DNA of 64,000 nucleotides from Aurifilum marmelostoma (lineage: Eukaryota > Ascomycota > Sordariomycetes > Diaporthales > Cryphonectriaceae), in the NCBI GenBank assembly GCA_027559495.1, contig JAMXSV010000023.1, forward strand, positions 1,612,001-1,676,000, written 5' to 3'. Each line of letters starts with the position of its first letter. Position 1 is the first letter of the stretch. The notes under the pieces were generated by a model. The model worked only from the letters and a program-made list of their open reading frames with translations. It was not told the origin of the DNA and ran no database searches. Positions 1 to 11,595 of this stretch are shown in pieces. The position numbers were made by a program, and so were the translations under genes.

Positions 1-1386
1 TGTGTGAGACGCTACGAGTTCTGAACGCAGTCCGCTTCTACAAGGTCGGCATACCACTCTCATACGACCAGTATCAGCGCCTGGGTCCTGAGGCTCTCCT
101 TGCGCGTCTTCTGAATCGCCATGAATACCTCCTCGCTCTCCGGATCGCAGGATACCTGCGTCTGCCCTCCGACAAGATATATATTCACTGGGCATCTGCC
201 AAGGTTCGGGCAGGCTCTGAGGATGACGAGACGGTCTGTCATCTTATTGTCGATAAGCTCTCTGGCAGGCCTGGTATCTCCTTCGAGTCTATAGCACGCG
301 CCGCCTACGACGAAGGCCGGGGCCGCCTGGCCACGGAGTTGCTCAACCATGAACCCAGGGCCGGCCGCCAGGTGCCTCTCCTCCTCAGCATGGAAGAGGA
401 TGAGGTCGCTCTTGACAAAGCAATCGAGAGCGGCGACACTGATCTTGTCTACTTTGTCCTCCACAACCTACGGCGTAAACTGCCCCTCGCCGCCTTCTTC
501 CGCACCATCAACAGCCGCCCCGTTGCCACCGCACTCGTCGAGTCCTCCGCGCTCCGTGAAGACGACAGGACCCTTCTCAAGGACCTCTATTACCAAGACG
601 ACAGGCGTCTCGACGGGGCATCCGTGTTTATGCGCGAGTCACTGACACAACCCGACAGCCGGACAGCGACGGACAAAATGTCGTTGGCTGCAAAGCTGCT
701 GAGCGATAATAGCAAGGAGAGCGCGTTTGAGCTGGGCGCGCTCAAGGAAGCGGCAACGCTATTGCGGATGCAGGAAGCCTTTGATCGAGACCTAACGGAT
801 AGCTTCACCGGACTGAGTGTCAATGACACGATGTTCAAGCTCATCCGGCTGGGTTATGATAAGAGGGCGAAAAGAATACAGAGCGAGTTCAAGGTGCCGG
901 AGAAGGTAGCCTGGTGGATCCGGTAAGATTTCCATGAAACCTTATGGAATGTCTCACACTGACTTGTCATGTCTACAGCCTTCGGGCTCTCGTGGCCAAA
1001 CGGGACTGGAACGAGATCGAGGAGACGTCCAAACAGAGGAAGAGCCCGATCGGGTGGGAGGTAGGTCGACACCTATGCTAATGACAACATTTTCTGTACC
1101 GTGAGCCGCTGACATTACCCCAACAACGGGAAAGCCATTTTATAATCTCACTCTACAGGCGGGCAACCCACGCCTAGCTTCCGTCTTCATCCCCAAGTGC
1201 AGCCATCTCGAACCAGGGCAGGCCCTCACTATGTACGAGAAGTGCGGCATGCGCGTCAAGGCCGCAGAGGAAGCTGTCAAGATCAAGGACGCGGAGGCGT
1301 GGCAGAGGCTACTAGAGTCTGTTGGGAGGAACACCTCGGAGGGAAGAGAGATCGAGAGGATGGGCCACGCGGTATTCAAGAAGTGA
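1..1386 (+). CDS. VPS16: Vacuolar protein sorting protein 16 (VPS16), C-terminal part, 5' truncated by the window edge
   Basis: Core subunit of the HOPS and CORVET tethering complexes, which act at endosomes and the vacuole with Rab GTPases and SNAREs. Three exons are visible: 1-922 (open from the window edge, reading frame starting at base 3), 979-1060 and 1159-1386. The introns are GTAAGA..ACAG and GTAGGT..ACAG, and the frame is kept across both. The protein is an alpha-helical solenoid typical of the Vps16 C-terminal domain, with recognisable stretches such as the one around YFVLHNLRRKLPL (encoded near 450-490), AFELGALKEAATLL and the end segment LTMYEKCGMRVKAAEEA. The TGA is at 1384-1386. 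The N-terminal beta-propeller half lies outside the window. It is convergent with the MPP alpha gene, with 269 bases between stop codons. Identification rests on motif recognition and is strong. Confidence 0.9.
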
Positions 1387-1655
1387 GGTTCACCCGTTGT
1401 AATGTATAGCATTCACAAATAACGATTGGCACCGGACCGATATACGGAGAAAGAAGGCATAGAGGGTGACTTGTTTTGAAAACTGCGCGTTGTCCACAGA
1501 TCAAGATTGACGTATCTGTAAGCAAAATCTGGGAACAGTGAAGTCCTTTTATACAACGAGGTGTTTGTCCTCTCTATTGTACATACCATCTAGCCATATT
1601 CTAGGACAATGTATGCCCCCAAGCCGATCGTACCGAAGAAAAAAAAAATGAATTT

Positions 1656-3491
1656 TTATGACTGCCTTCCCAGCTTGGAGCGGTGAATCATATCCTGAAT
1701 CTCGTCCCAGGTTATCGACCTCGACGCGATGCCGTCTGCCTGCGCCTCCTGCAGCACGACCGTGGGCGCGCCGCTTCCCTTGCCCTTGTTGTTCACCATG
1801 CCGCCGACAACCTTCTTGGCCACACGCCTCAGGTCGCGGATCGTAAGCTCGCTGATCTTCCTGGTCATCTCGTGCACGGGGACCTTGCGCCCGTGGACCT
1901 GGACCTGTCTGCCCAGGTCCTCGAGCTCGACCATGCGGCTCTCGAGGTTCATCAGCAGGCTCGACCGCAGCTGGTTCTTGGCGCGCGCCACCTCGATCTC
2001 GCCCAGCGCCGAGAAGCCCGTGTCGAGGGTCAGCGCCTTGAGCTCGCGGCACATGACCTCGAGCATCCTGGCGGTGCGGCCCGGGTAGCAGCTCGCGGCG
2101 ATACCGAAGAGGCCGCTATCCGTGTAGCTGTGGTTGAAGGCGACACACGACTCGACCCAGCCGTACTGGTTGAGCACGTTGGTGTAGAGGCGCGAGTACA
2201 TACCCTTGCCCGGCCCGCCGGCGGAGAAGGAGCCGCCGCCTCCCAGGAGGGTCTGTAGGGTGGCGAGGGCGTAAATGTCGTTTGACGAGATGGGCAGGCC
2301 CTCAAAGGCCAGGTGGATGTGGGTGAAGGCGGGCATCATGGGGTTTGGCGAGGGAGGCTGGGTCGGGAGGGAGAGAAAGCCTCCCGTGTAATGGGCGGGC
2401 CGGTGCAGATCTCCGTTCGAAAGGAGGCTGCGCAGGTTGCCGGACCGCACGGAAGCGCTGTGTGATGCGGAGGTTGAGAGGTTCTTGAAGAATGGGATCT
2501 TGGAGAGGAGGTTTGGCGACTGTGGAGAGGACGACATAGAGGAGACTGAGGATGCCAGCGCATCACTGCTCTGCGACGAGGCGCCGCTTTCTATCGAGGA
2601 TTGTGATGCGGTGTCGGAGACATCTGGGAGCTCAACACCCTTCATGTCGCCAAAGTGCTGCTCCGCCATCTTGACGGCCTGGTCATGCGACACGCCTGCA
2701 AAGGCCACCACCATCCTCTCGGGCCTGTAGAAAACGTCGCGGTAGGCCTGGATGACATGCTTGTCGATGGCCCCCAGCCGCTCCTTTGGACACAGCAGTG
2801 GGTTGCCCAACGTGTTGTCCTTGAAGGCCGCGGTGTGTACGAGCTCTGGCAGGATCAACTCGGGCTTGGACCATATCTCTGAGATCTCGTACTGGGCGGT
2901 GAGCAGCTGGTCTTCAATCTCCTCCTCGATGAGTTGAGGGTCTCTTATCGTCTCGGCGAGCAGGCCCACCGCAGTCGGTATTGCGGTGTTGAACGTGGCG
3001 GCCTGGTACATCATGGACTCTCGGGACGAGGCGCATTGTACATTTCCACCGAGCTGTTCGACCTGTTCTAAAATCTTATCTGCAGAGTGCTTCGTGGTCG
3101 ACTTGAAGGCCAGTCGGTCCATAACATGGCTGGTCCCACGAAGGTATTCGTTCTCGTACCGAGACCCAGCGTCGATGTAGACTCCCACGCCGGAGAAGGC
3201 GTCTGGCAGGGCCTCGGTCGCGACGCGGACTCCGTTCGACAAGGTTGTAACATCGTTCAGCTCTGTAGGCTCCTGTAGGTCAAGCAGGTCAGCAAAGGAA
3301 CAACAGATTGTTTGTGATCACAGAGAAAAGGAGAAGAATGAGGCCAAACCAGCAGAACATACTCGGGCGGGAGGTGGTGGAGAGACGGTAGCGAAGGTCC
3401 TGGTGCGAAAGGATGGACGGCTGTTCTGGGACCGAGCGAGGCTTGCAGGGCGCAGCCTCACTGGCAATCGCGTAGAACATGACCGCAGCAT
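1656..3491 (-). CDS. MAS2: Mitochondrial processing peptidase alpha subunit
   Basis: Non-catalytic, substrate-recognising subunit of the matrix peptidase that removes targeting presequences. Exon 1 is 3491-3363 and exon 2 is 3272-1656, with a 90-nt intron (GTATGT..CTACAG), giving about 581 aa. The first 43 residues are Arg/Ser-rich without acidic residues (MLRSCSTRLPVRLRP..), a classic mitochondrial presequence. The M16 fold then begins with SNGVRVATEALP. The glycine-rich loop used to present substrates is visible around residue 383 (GGGGSFSAGGPGKG). The HxxEH zinc motif of the beta subunit is absent, as expected for alpha. A Ser-rich insert of about 90 residues (roughly 255-345) separates the two halves of the fold and is probably disordered. 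An in-frame ATG 36 nt upstream (3527) is the alternative start. I prefer 3491 because it gives the cleaner presequence. Confidence 0.93.
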
Positions 3492-4058
3492 CTTGTCTGG
3501 ATGCTTGTGTGTGAAGGTTCGAGGCACAATGTGAAAAAGAGGACTGACGTCGTTTCAAGAGAAAAATCCCATTGTAGTCACCTTGCTCCTTATCGATAAG
3601 CCTACTGTGCTGACCAGTGCTAACCAGGGCATCAATAGATGCATATCAGGAGAGGTCCTCGCTTATCTGCATATCCGCTACTGATTCGTCGTCCCCTGTC
3701 CCTGCTGTTCCGTCTTCTCTTTGAGAAAGCACATCATGCTCCCCTCCTGCCTTTGGACTCGATAGTCATCAGCCTGCTCAACCTCCTTCACTTCATACAC
3801 CTTCAACTTTCGAATCACCAGATTATTCCAGTCAGGTCACCAGCCATCAATCCCACATACGTTCTGTCTATCAATCCTATCAAATGATATATGGAATGAT
3901 TCATAAATATCATCACTACCTCTAAAACGCCGTCTCTCTCCATCTGTGCCATGCCTGTCCGTCAATCTATGAAGCATTCCCACTCCTCGTTTTTCTCTTT
4001 CCTGTCTCAAGTCTCGATACTTTCCATTCTATCAATCTCTAGGGGCCTCCTTATTCTT
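3492..4058. other. Intergenic: MAS2 promoter and 3' flank of the ABC transporter
   Basis: No coding sequence is supported here. The stretch holds the 5' flank of MAS2 and the 3' flank of the PDR transporter, both of which run leftward. It contains the 12-base perfect palindrome CTTATCGATAAG at 3589-3600, about 100 bases upstream of the MAS2 start. The remainder is CT-rich. Confidence 0.6.
3589..3600. promoter_or_regulatory. Palindromic CTTATCGATAAG element upstream of MAS2
   Basis: A perfect 12-base palindrome lies 98 bases upstream of the chosen MAS2 ATG. A near-identical CTTATCGATA lies at 23529-23538 in the promoter shared by RRP5 and the hydrolase-like gene. Position and symmetry suggest a binding site for a dimeric factor. 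The factor is unknown to me, and the role is inference. Confidence 0.35.
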
Positions 4059-7000
4059 TTAAGCTCTCCTCTTTCCAAGATTCTTGACCTTGTCAATCAA
4101 TTTACCCAATCCACCAAACAATAAACCGAATCCAAAACTCCAACCGCGGATCCGCACCGTATAGATGAAGAAGTAAACCAATGCCCAGTTGCTGATACAA
4201 AAGGCGAGGAAGATTCCGAAGTAGGGCCACTTGTCGTGCGGTGTGATGTTCAGCGTCGCCAGGTACTGGTCGCCAACGCTGTATGGACAGTATTGACAGT
4301 CTGACGTTGCCGCCGGGTCCAACAGGTATCCTCCAGCACCAGCTGCGAACGAGCCCGCGTACGTGCCACAGGTCTGGCCTGGTGGCGGGTCGAAACGTCC
4401 TGTCTCTTCGACTGTACACTCCACCGGGACTCCCGTCAACGTAGCAGACAGCACGCCTCCGATCCAGTAGGTTGACGGATTGAGATAGTACATCCAGTAC
4501 CTCCAGAAGACGGGCAGCTGCGTGAATGGCCGTACCACGCCGTTCATCAGTGAGAACATGACGAAGAAGAAAGGCAGCACGTTCGCAATGACGGTGAAGC
4601 TAGGGGCAAAGGCGCAGATCCACTGGCCCCAGCTGTTCATGAACAAGAAGAACAGGAGCGTCATCAGGAAGACATAGCCTGCTGTGCTGCTGTCTGTCGG
4701 GAGGCCTGTGGCGAAGTACCACAGCACCCAGTATACGACAGCTCCGATGATGGCCATGGGGAGCTCTCCCAAGATCTGAGCTGTGGTGAAAGCAAACCAC
4801 CCATAGATCCGAGACGGGAACTCACGGGCTTGCCACCTGCTCTGAGTGTTAGAGAGGGTATTTCAAAGGAGGCGACGCACGATCTGAAAACTCTTGACTC
4901 ACAATGCCATGTTGGAAAAGAACTTTGGAAGGATGCCGTTCACGATGGTTGGTGGAAACATCAGGATGAGGAACATGGTGAACATGCGATCCTGCATGGC
5001 CTGTGTGGAGTTGCCCAGCTGCCAGAATGTGAAGCCGTTGAAGATTCCGATGATCACAGACACGAAGAGCTTTCCGTACAGGTACGACGGGTCGCGCCAG
5101 TACTGTCGGAAGACCCTCTTTGTGAGCTCATAGGTCTGCATCCACGTGGTCGCTGCGTACTCGGTCTCATCCTGCTTCTTCTGGTGCGCTGTGGTAGACC
5201 TGCTGCGAGTCAACTTGAGGCCTTCGATCTGCTCTTGCACCTCTTGCGCCTCTGGACTGATGCGCCATTCCTCGTTCCAGTCCACCCGCCTGCCGTCTTT
5301 TCCTCGAGGCTTCTTGGCGGCCGTCTCGAGGATGAATTCGGCCACGTTCTTTTTGGGCGGGCAGTGGACGCCTCGCTCGGCAAAGTAGTTGATGACTGCG
5401 CTTCCATTCTCACCGACTGGGCCGAAATAAAAGGTATTGCCACCTGGGTTCAGGGCGAGGATCATATCGAATTCCTGCAGGGTGCCGGAAGCACGTTAGT
5501 CTGCTGGCATGAAACGCGGCCATCTTCAGGACACAAAAGAAAGGGCGCAGGTGATGCGAGTGTCGACGGTGATGACGGAAAGGAACTCACTTGAATAACC
5601 TCAGACGACGGTTGATGGATGGTACAGATAATCGCCTGCCCTGCCCGGGACAGCTTCTTGAGGAAGCTGACGATACTCCACGCGCTCTGGCTGTCCAGGC
5701 CAGACGTCGGCTCGTCCAGGAAAAGGAGCAGCTGCGGCTTGGCCGCGAGCTCCACGCCGATCGTGAGGCGCTTGCGCTGCTCGACGCCAAGGCTGGATAT
5801 GATGGCATCCTGAAGCTCTCTGAGTTCTAGCAGGTCGATGATGGTATCAACATATTCCAGTTTCTCCGCACGAGGTATGTCACGGCTCTGGCGGAGCAGC
5901 GCGGAAAACTCGAGTGCTTCCCTGATGGTGGCAGTGCCGTCGTGAAGATCCATCTGCTCGCAGAACCCCGTCCCTCGCTGGAATTCCAGTCCGAGCTCTC
6001 GGCCATCCACCTTCATCTCGCCAGAGACAAGGCCGATACGCTGGCGCTGAGCAAGCGTGTTCAGGAGAGTTGTCTTGCCTGCACCTGAAGCACCCATGAG
6101 AGCAACCATGACGCCCGGCTTCGCGTATCCACTGACCTTGTTCAAGAGTTTCCGCTGACCGCCCTGGTATGGCACAGAGTACTCCACGTCCTGCCACGTG
6201 AAGATACTTTCGCTCTTAGAAATCCGTTCCATGCCGTTTCCCGCCTCATTTGTTGCTGGTTCGCTTGAGCTGTGATTGGCGATGACTCCGCTGGACGACC
6301 CACTGCTGGGTATGGCCTTTTCCTCGTCTACAGGGGACGATGCGTTTTCGGCCGTCTTCTTGGCCTTCTTGGTCTTCTTGAAGATCAGAGCTCCGCCGCC
6401 GCTGCGGGCGAAATTGAAAGTCTCCACGGCAAAGACAGTGACGAGGATATAGAGGACAGTCCAGGCGATGAGAGCTCCATAATTTCGCCACAGATGGCTC
6501 CTCGTGTAAGTGTACTGCGCATCGAGATATGTGGCGCCGTTGACAGATTTCGCATTGACAGCCGCGCCGGCAAGCACACAGCCCTGGTAGTTGGGGTCGA
6601 TGCCGGTTCCCTGAGGCACGAGCATGTCGTCTGCGCACGCCATGGTACGGTCGGAAAACTCGTTTGTCAAGACAGCCTCGTAGGCGTACGAAATGGGGTT
6701 AATGTAGTAGATCCAGCCGAACCAGATGTAGTCAGAGACCAACTGAGTTTTTGGTATGGCATATCCGGTGTAGATGATGAGAAGATTCAGGGCGATGCCG
6801 GAGAATCGGACTGCATCATCGATGGTCGGTGACAGCGCGGCGAACATGCGGTAGAGCGCCGTCATGCACATTGTCATGGTGTAGACGAACAGCAGGTAGA
6901 TCCAGAACTTGGAGGCAACGACGTCCAGACTGGCCATGAAGTACATGATCAAACAGAAGACGCAGACCTGGAGGAATATGACGGGTATGTCCACCACGAC

Positions 7001-9112
7001 GCGGGCGACGCTCACAGCACTCGGTCGATAGAAGGCGTACTCGCGGTGTCTGGCCACAACCGCACGCCCGCTGACCGCTTTCATCAGCTCGCTCAGCTGC
7101 AGCCAGCCGAGGAAGAGGACGGAGAAGAACAGCGCACCTCCTCGGGTGAATGCACCGTCGGTGTTGAGAGGCTCTCCGTAGAAGAGGGAGCCCACAATGA
7201 GGGCATTACAGACGATTCTGTGGCCATGATAGTCAATTAGCAGATTGCTCTCACGAGAAGGAGGACAAGGAGGCAAAGTGTGTCTAGTTGGACGTACGTG
7301 GATGCTTTGGTGTAGAGAGAAGTCTTGTCACCAAGCAGGAGCCAGAACTCTCTTTTTACACAAGCCTGGACTTGTCGGATGAAACTGACGGTATAGGGAG
7401 ACTTCTTGCGCACTGTCTTGGATTTGCCCTCCCGAACGGCGGATTCGAATTCCTTCGCGTCTTTATGCTCTGTGTCTTTCAGGTGCGTCTCGTATGCCTG
7501 GATATCGCTCTGGACGCGATTGTAGAACGGCGAGTTTATGTATGCCTGCTCCAATTCCTCAGGTGTCTTCGGAGTACTGGCTTCACAACCGTCTCTGAAT
7601 CTTCGCTCTTTAGGATCCGTTACTGCAGTCAAGAAGTCGGCGGTGGTCTGACGCTCAGGGGCCTCAAAACCGAGGTCGGTCTAATTACCCAATGTTAGTA
7701 AAAGATATTCGTTAAAGGATGAGGCAACTTTATTATGAAAGTCTTTTTGAGAAATAGGGATAGTGTGTGAGAGAAAGGCCTGATCAGGATTCATTACTTA
7801 CAAAATATTGTCGAGCCTCACTGGCTGGTCCTTGGTAGATGCAACGTCCAGCATCGATGACCATGACTTTGTCCATCAATTCAAATATGGGCAGCGAGCA
7901 CTGGTACAAGGTCACAAGGGTAGTTCGGTCGCTGATATCCGTCATGATGCGCAGGGACCTGGCATAGTCGAGGGCCGTGGAAGCATCGAGGCCACGCGTG
8001 GAATTGTCCCAGCAGACAACAGTAGCTTTTGACGCAAGTGTTTCGGCAATCGAAACTCGCTTTCTCTCGCCTCCGGATACGCCTCGAGTGTACTCATCGC
8101 CCACGAGAGTGTATTTGGTATGAGGAATACCAAACATCTTCATGAGCGCCTGTGCGATGATGGGGATGTCCTCGGTGGCGGCCTTCTTGGTCTTTGTCGT
8201 CAGCGCAAAGATGAATGTCTGCCAGACATTCAGGTTCGCAAAATGCACGTCGTCCTCCGGGTTGTAGTTGACCTCGCCGCGGTACAGCGTCTTTTGCTTC
8301 TCGGCGGGGATGCCGCCGTATGTGACGTCTCCTTTCACTGAAGCGTACGACCCGCGATCATTGGCAATGGCCTTGAGGAAGGTTGAGCAGCCCGAGCCTG
8401 GACGGCCGAGGACCAGCATCATCTCTCCGCCACGTACGACGCCAGTGAAATCATGTATCAGCGTGCGTCGCTTTCCGCTGTCGAACCTGAGGAATGGTAG
8501 AAATCTCGACAGCAAACGGTAGAGATCCGGGCCGAAGCTTGCAAGAATCGCGTCCGGTAATGTCTTGACGAACTGAACAGTCTCTCCTGCACCCTCGACA
8601 GTGAGGTTCTTGAAGACGACGCCGACCTTCTTTGTTGACTTGCCCTCCTTGCGCTTCTCGAAATGCCCCTCGCGGAGGAAGGCGTCGAGCTCAAAGTCGT
8701 TGTCTTCGTCGCCCTTCTCATCTGCGATCTCTGCGTTGTCGGCCTGCGACTCGACATCGTTCGTCATGGCATGGGAGGTGGTCCTGTGGTGGGCGGATCT
8801 TGTGGTGGTGACCCGGCTCGCCGCTCGGCTCACTGGCCCTGCGTCTCTGGCCGACTTTGCCCTGGACAGGTCGGACAGTTCCCTCTGCAGCTCGGCGAAC
8901 TCTCGCATGGCATCACGCTCACTAGGCAGACCAGCGTCCCGCTCGCCCCAGGTCCCTGACTGGTCTGTCGACCCGGCCTCTTCATCGCTCCCCGGGGCAG
9001 ATGTGCTACCAGGAATCTCGTCCGCGCCAGGGTCGGGACTGTTGTGCCATTGGTTCCTCTGGTGGCTTTCTGTGCGGGTGAGGTTTGTGTCGTCTATTGT
9101 AGTCCCCCACAT
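4059..9112 (-). CDS. PDR-type full-size ABC transporter (ABC-G, CDR family)
   Basis: Plasma-membrane ATP-driven exporter of the pleiotropic drug resistance type, usually exporting hydrophobic xenobiotics. Five exons are supported: 9112-7802, 7680-7298, 7217-5591, 5474-4903 and 4836-4059. All introns are GT-AG (121, 80, 116 and 66 nt), and the model gives 1556 aa, normal for the family. The order is NBD1-TMD1-NBD2-TMD2. NBD1 has the fungal PDR-type Walker A GRPGSGCST (about residue 236, Cys in place of Lys), the signature VSGGERKRVS and a Walker B region ending WDNSTRGLDAS. NBD2 has a canonical GASGAGKTT (near residue 945) with the degenerate signature VEQRKRLTIG and FLDEPTSGLDSQS. This asymmetry is normal for PDR proteins. 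TMD1 contains the PDR-typical YFMASL and NPISYAYEA stretches, and TMD2 contains PSRIYGW and LNPSTYWIGG. The substrate cannot be read from sequence. The next gene upstream is the FAD oxidase, 2.5 kb away. Confidence 0.93.
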
Positions 9113-11595
9113 GATGGGCGACTGGTTTCGATTATCTCTGCTCTGTAATTACAGACAGCAAAAGTGTAATAATAAATGACAACGAAAAGTAGCCTTTGCA
9201 AGTGCCTTAGAAAAATATCGCGATATTGACCAGACAAAGGCGGTGATGTCTCGCTAGAGACTTTGGCCGACGGGAAACGAAGAAGTCCACAGAGAGGGAG
9301 GCGGACGAGGAAGTACAGATAGATGGCTATAATACTAGAATTTACAAGACACTATATCGGTGTTAAGAGAAAGCAATTGCATCGTCTCCATCAGCCTCGA
9401 CGTCTCCGAGATTGACATCTACAACACCCACGCCCTGATGGGGAAAAAAGGACCGAAGGTCAGCGGCAGACACAATGCTGGTGAGGCATGTTAGCGCCTT
9501 GCCACCATTACGGATGATACCCACCGGCAGCACGGTAGCTCGGCAGTCGTTGGGTCTGGTAGCACGTCAGCGTTCTGAGAAGGTGTTGATTTCTAAGCTC
9601 CCTTTTTTTTTCTTCTCACTAGCCGGACGCTCATCCGCAGAAATGAGGAAAACGGCGAGACTAATCCGGCAAGGTCAAATTCATCTCAGCCTTCTCGGTG
9701 TAGCAATTTGCAAGGGTACTTACCTGCCCTGCCTGCTCAGGCGTGACTCACCCGGGACAGCGCATCTGGGTCAGCGCAGACGAGACGATAAACATCAGTG
9801 CGAGCCTGAGACAAGCAGCTAATCGCCTATCAGATTCATTTAGGGAGGTTCAACAAGCGGTGTTAGCGGACATTCCTGGCCCAAGACCCGAACGAAGCCA
9901 GGAGAGCATGGACTTAACACGTCGACATCCGAAATATCTTGAGTACACTTAATGGGGACCATTCCCCTGAGCTGAGCACGGTTCCACCGCTTTCACTCTT
10001 ATGAGTCCGTGAATTTATTTTGTTTTCTTCGTTTGCCAGTTGGGTGGAATAAGCTCTCGGTTATCAAGGCAACGTCTTCCTGGTACTTACTTGTTAGAAA
10101 TGCAGCCACCCACTGGAATGGAGAGTCTGATCTCAATCGAATCTCACAGATTGGGATCCTCCATAACTCCTGGCAGGTACTCACATAGGGACTTCTTACA
10201 GTTCGGTTGCAAAGTACCATTAACCCCATATCAACAAAACTAAGTCACTTCCAGGTTGGCGGCCCGCTTATGATGATACGAGCTGTCCCCCACCCAAGCC
10301 CAAATCACAGTTTTTTTGTTGAGGGTCTGTATATGTCAGGTTGTAAGTTCCCATTAGTAAGTTTGGTCCAATTCGGGCAAACAGACTGTCCGGTTCACTC
10401 TTCAAACACGGTTCTACGTGACTAAGGTCTCTTTTCGTGATACCGCCTTTCTGCATGCACATCTTCGTCACACCTGCAGATCAAGGCTAGGAAGAGTCAT
10501 ACGGCGAGCAACGAACGAGACTTGTTTTTGTTTCGGTCCCTGAGACATTATTCTGAGACACAAAAAGAAAAAAAAAAGATGTAGGGTCAAGTAGGACCCA
10601 CTCGACTACCCTGTCAGGCCTGTTTATGTAGGTGGGGAAATTCAGCCTTCCATGCAAGGCTGAGAGTTTTACTCAAATTGGAAGCGTAGAGCAGCAGGAC
10701 CAACTTACTTAAGGAGCAATATGGAAAACCTCGAGAACGAAACGAGTTATGTATCTCATTGATCGAAAAGGGCAAAACTGCGGGAATTGAGCCAGACGAC
10801 ATCTGTGTTTATCATTCGGTCTCGATTGTCATACTTGTGATAAGGACATAATTGACAGACAATTTTCGAAATATTGTGCTCCTTTATTACTTAGATCAGG
10901 TACATTGTAGGGGCAAATGAACAGATATCTAGTGTATTTTTCTTTTCATACGAAGAGAGTTGCCGATAAATTGGTTCTGCTCCAACCTTCATCTCAGCCA
11001 AGCCGGAGTTTATTATTAAACTTGGTCCATGCTGGAGAAGCCTCTGGATTTTCTAGGAAAAAAAGAAGGGAAATCTATCTGTGGATATATATCGATCGAG
11101 CGGGGGCAACGCGATATGGACCTAGATCCGCGCGACAGTCCATCATATTGATCAACACTGCATTCAAACAAACAAATAGCGATCGATGTATTCAAGGTTG
11201 GGCTGTGCAATAATCGTTGCATCTCAGTCAGTACTTATGCTCGTGGCCATGCCCTCATGAGTTCTCTTCTTCTTCTTCTTCTTCTTCTCAAGGCCCCACA
11301 GGGGCTATTTACCTCAATCCTGCCTAATCTGCTATCGTCTCTTGTGAATACTTTTATCTCCCCCTTTTACACCCTTGTTCTCTTGTCCTTCCTAAAATCT
11401 TATTCTTCAATCTCATTATGAGTAACGGGTTGTGGCATCACGTGTTCGCATTGCTCATAGCTTCAAAGACGAACAAACAACACTTCCAGTTGGTCTTCGC
11501 AAGAACATGCTGACCGCAGGGAATTTGCAATAATTCGACCTAATCTACTGAGCTGGGTACAAAACATCCGGCAGAAAGCCTGCGTGATCAACACA
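9113..11595. other. Gene-poor intergenic stretch (ABC transporter promoter side)
   Basis: About 2.5 kb between the start of the ABC transporter and the 3' end of the FAD oxidase. Only short, unsupported open frames occur. It includes a CTT microsatellite near 11264-11289. I see no tRNA B box, no transposase remnant and no terminal repeats. Composition is more AT-rich than the genes. It may be an old, mutated insertion, but nothing recognisable remains. Confidence 0.55.
11264..11289. repeat. (CTT)n microsatellite
   Basis: An uninterrupted run of CTT/TTC units, visible by eye, lies in the 3' flank of the FAD oxidase. It is a plain trinucleotide repeat in non-coding DNA. Confidence 0.85.

Noticed and set aside
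1549..2258. Open frames in alternative frames over MAS2
   Set aside because: Low-complexity Arg/Ala/Gly products from GC-rich coding DNA; shadows of MAS2.
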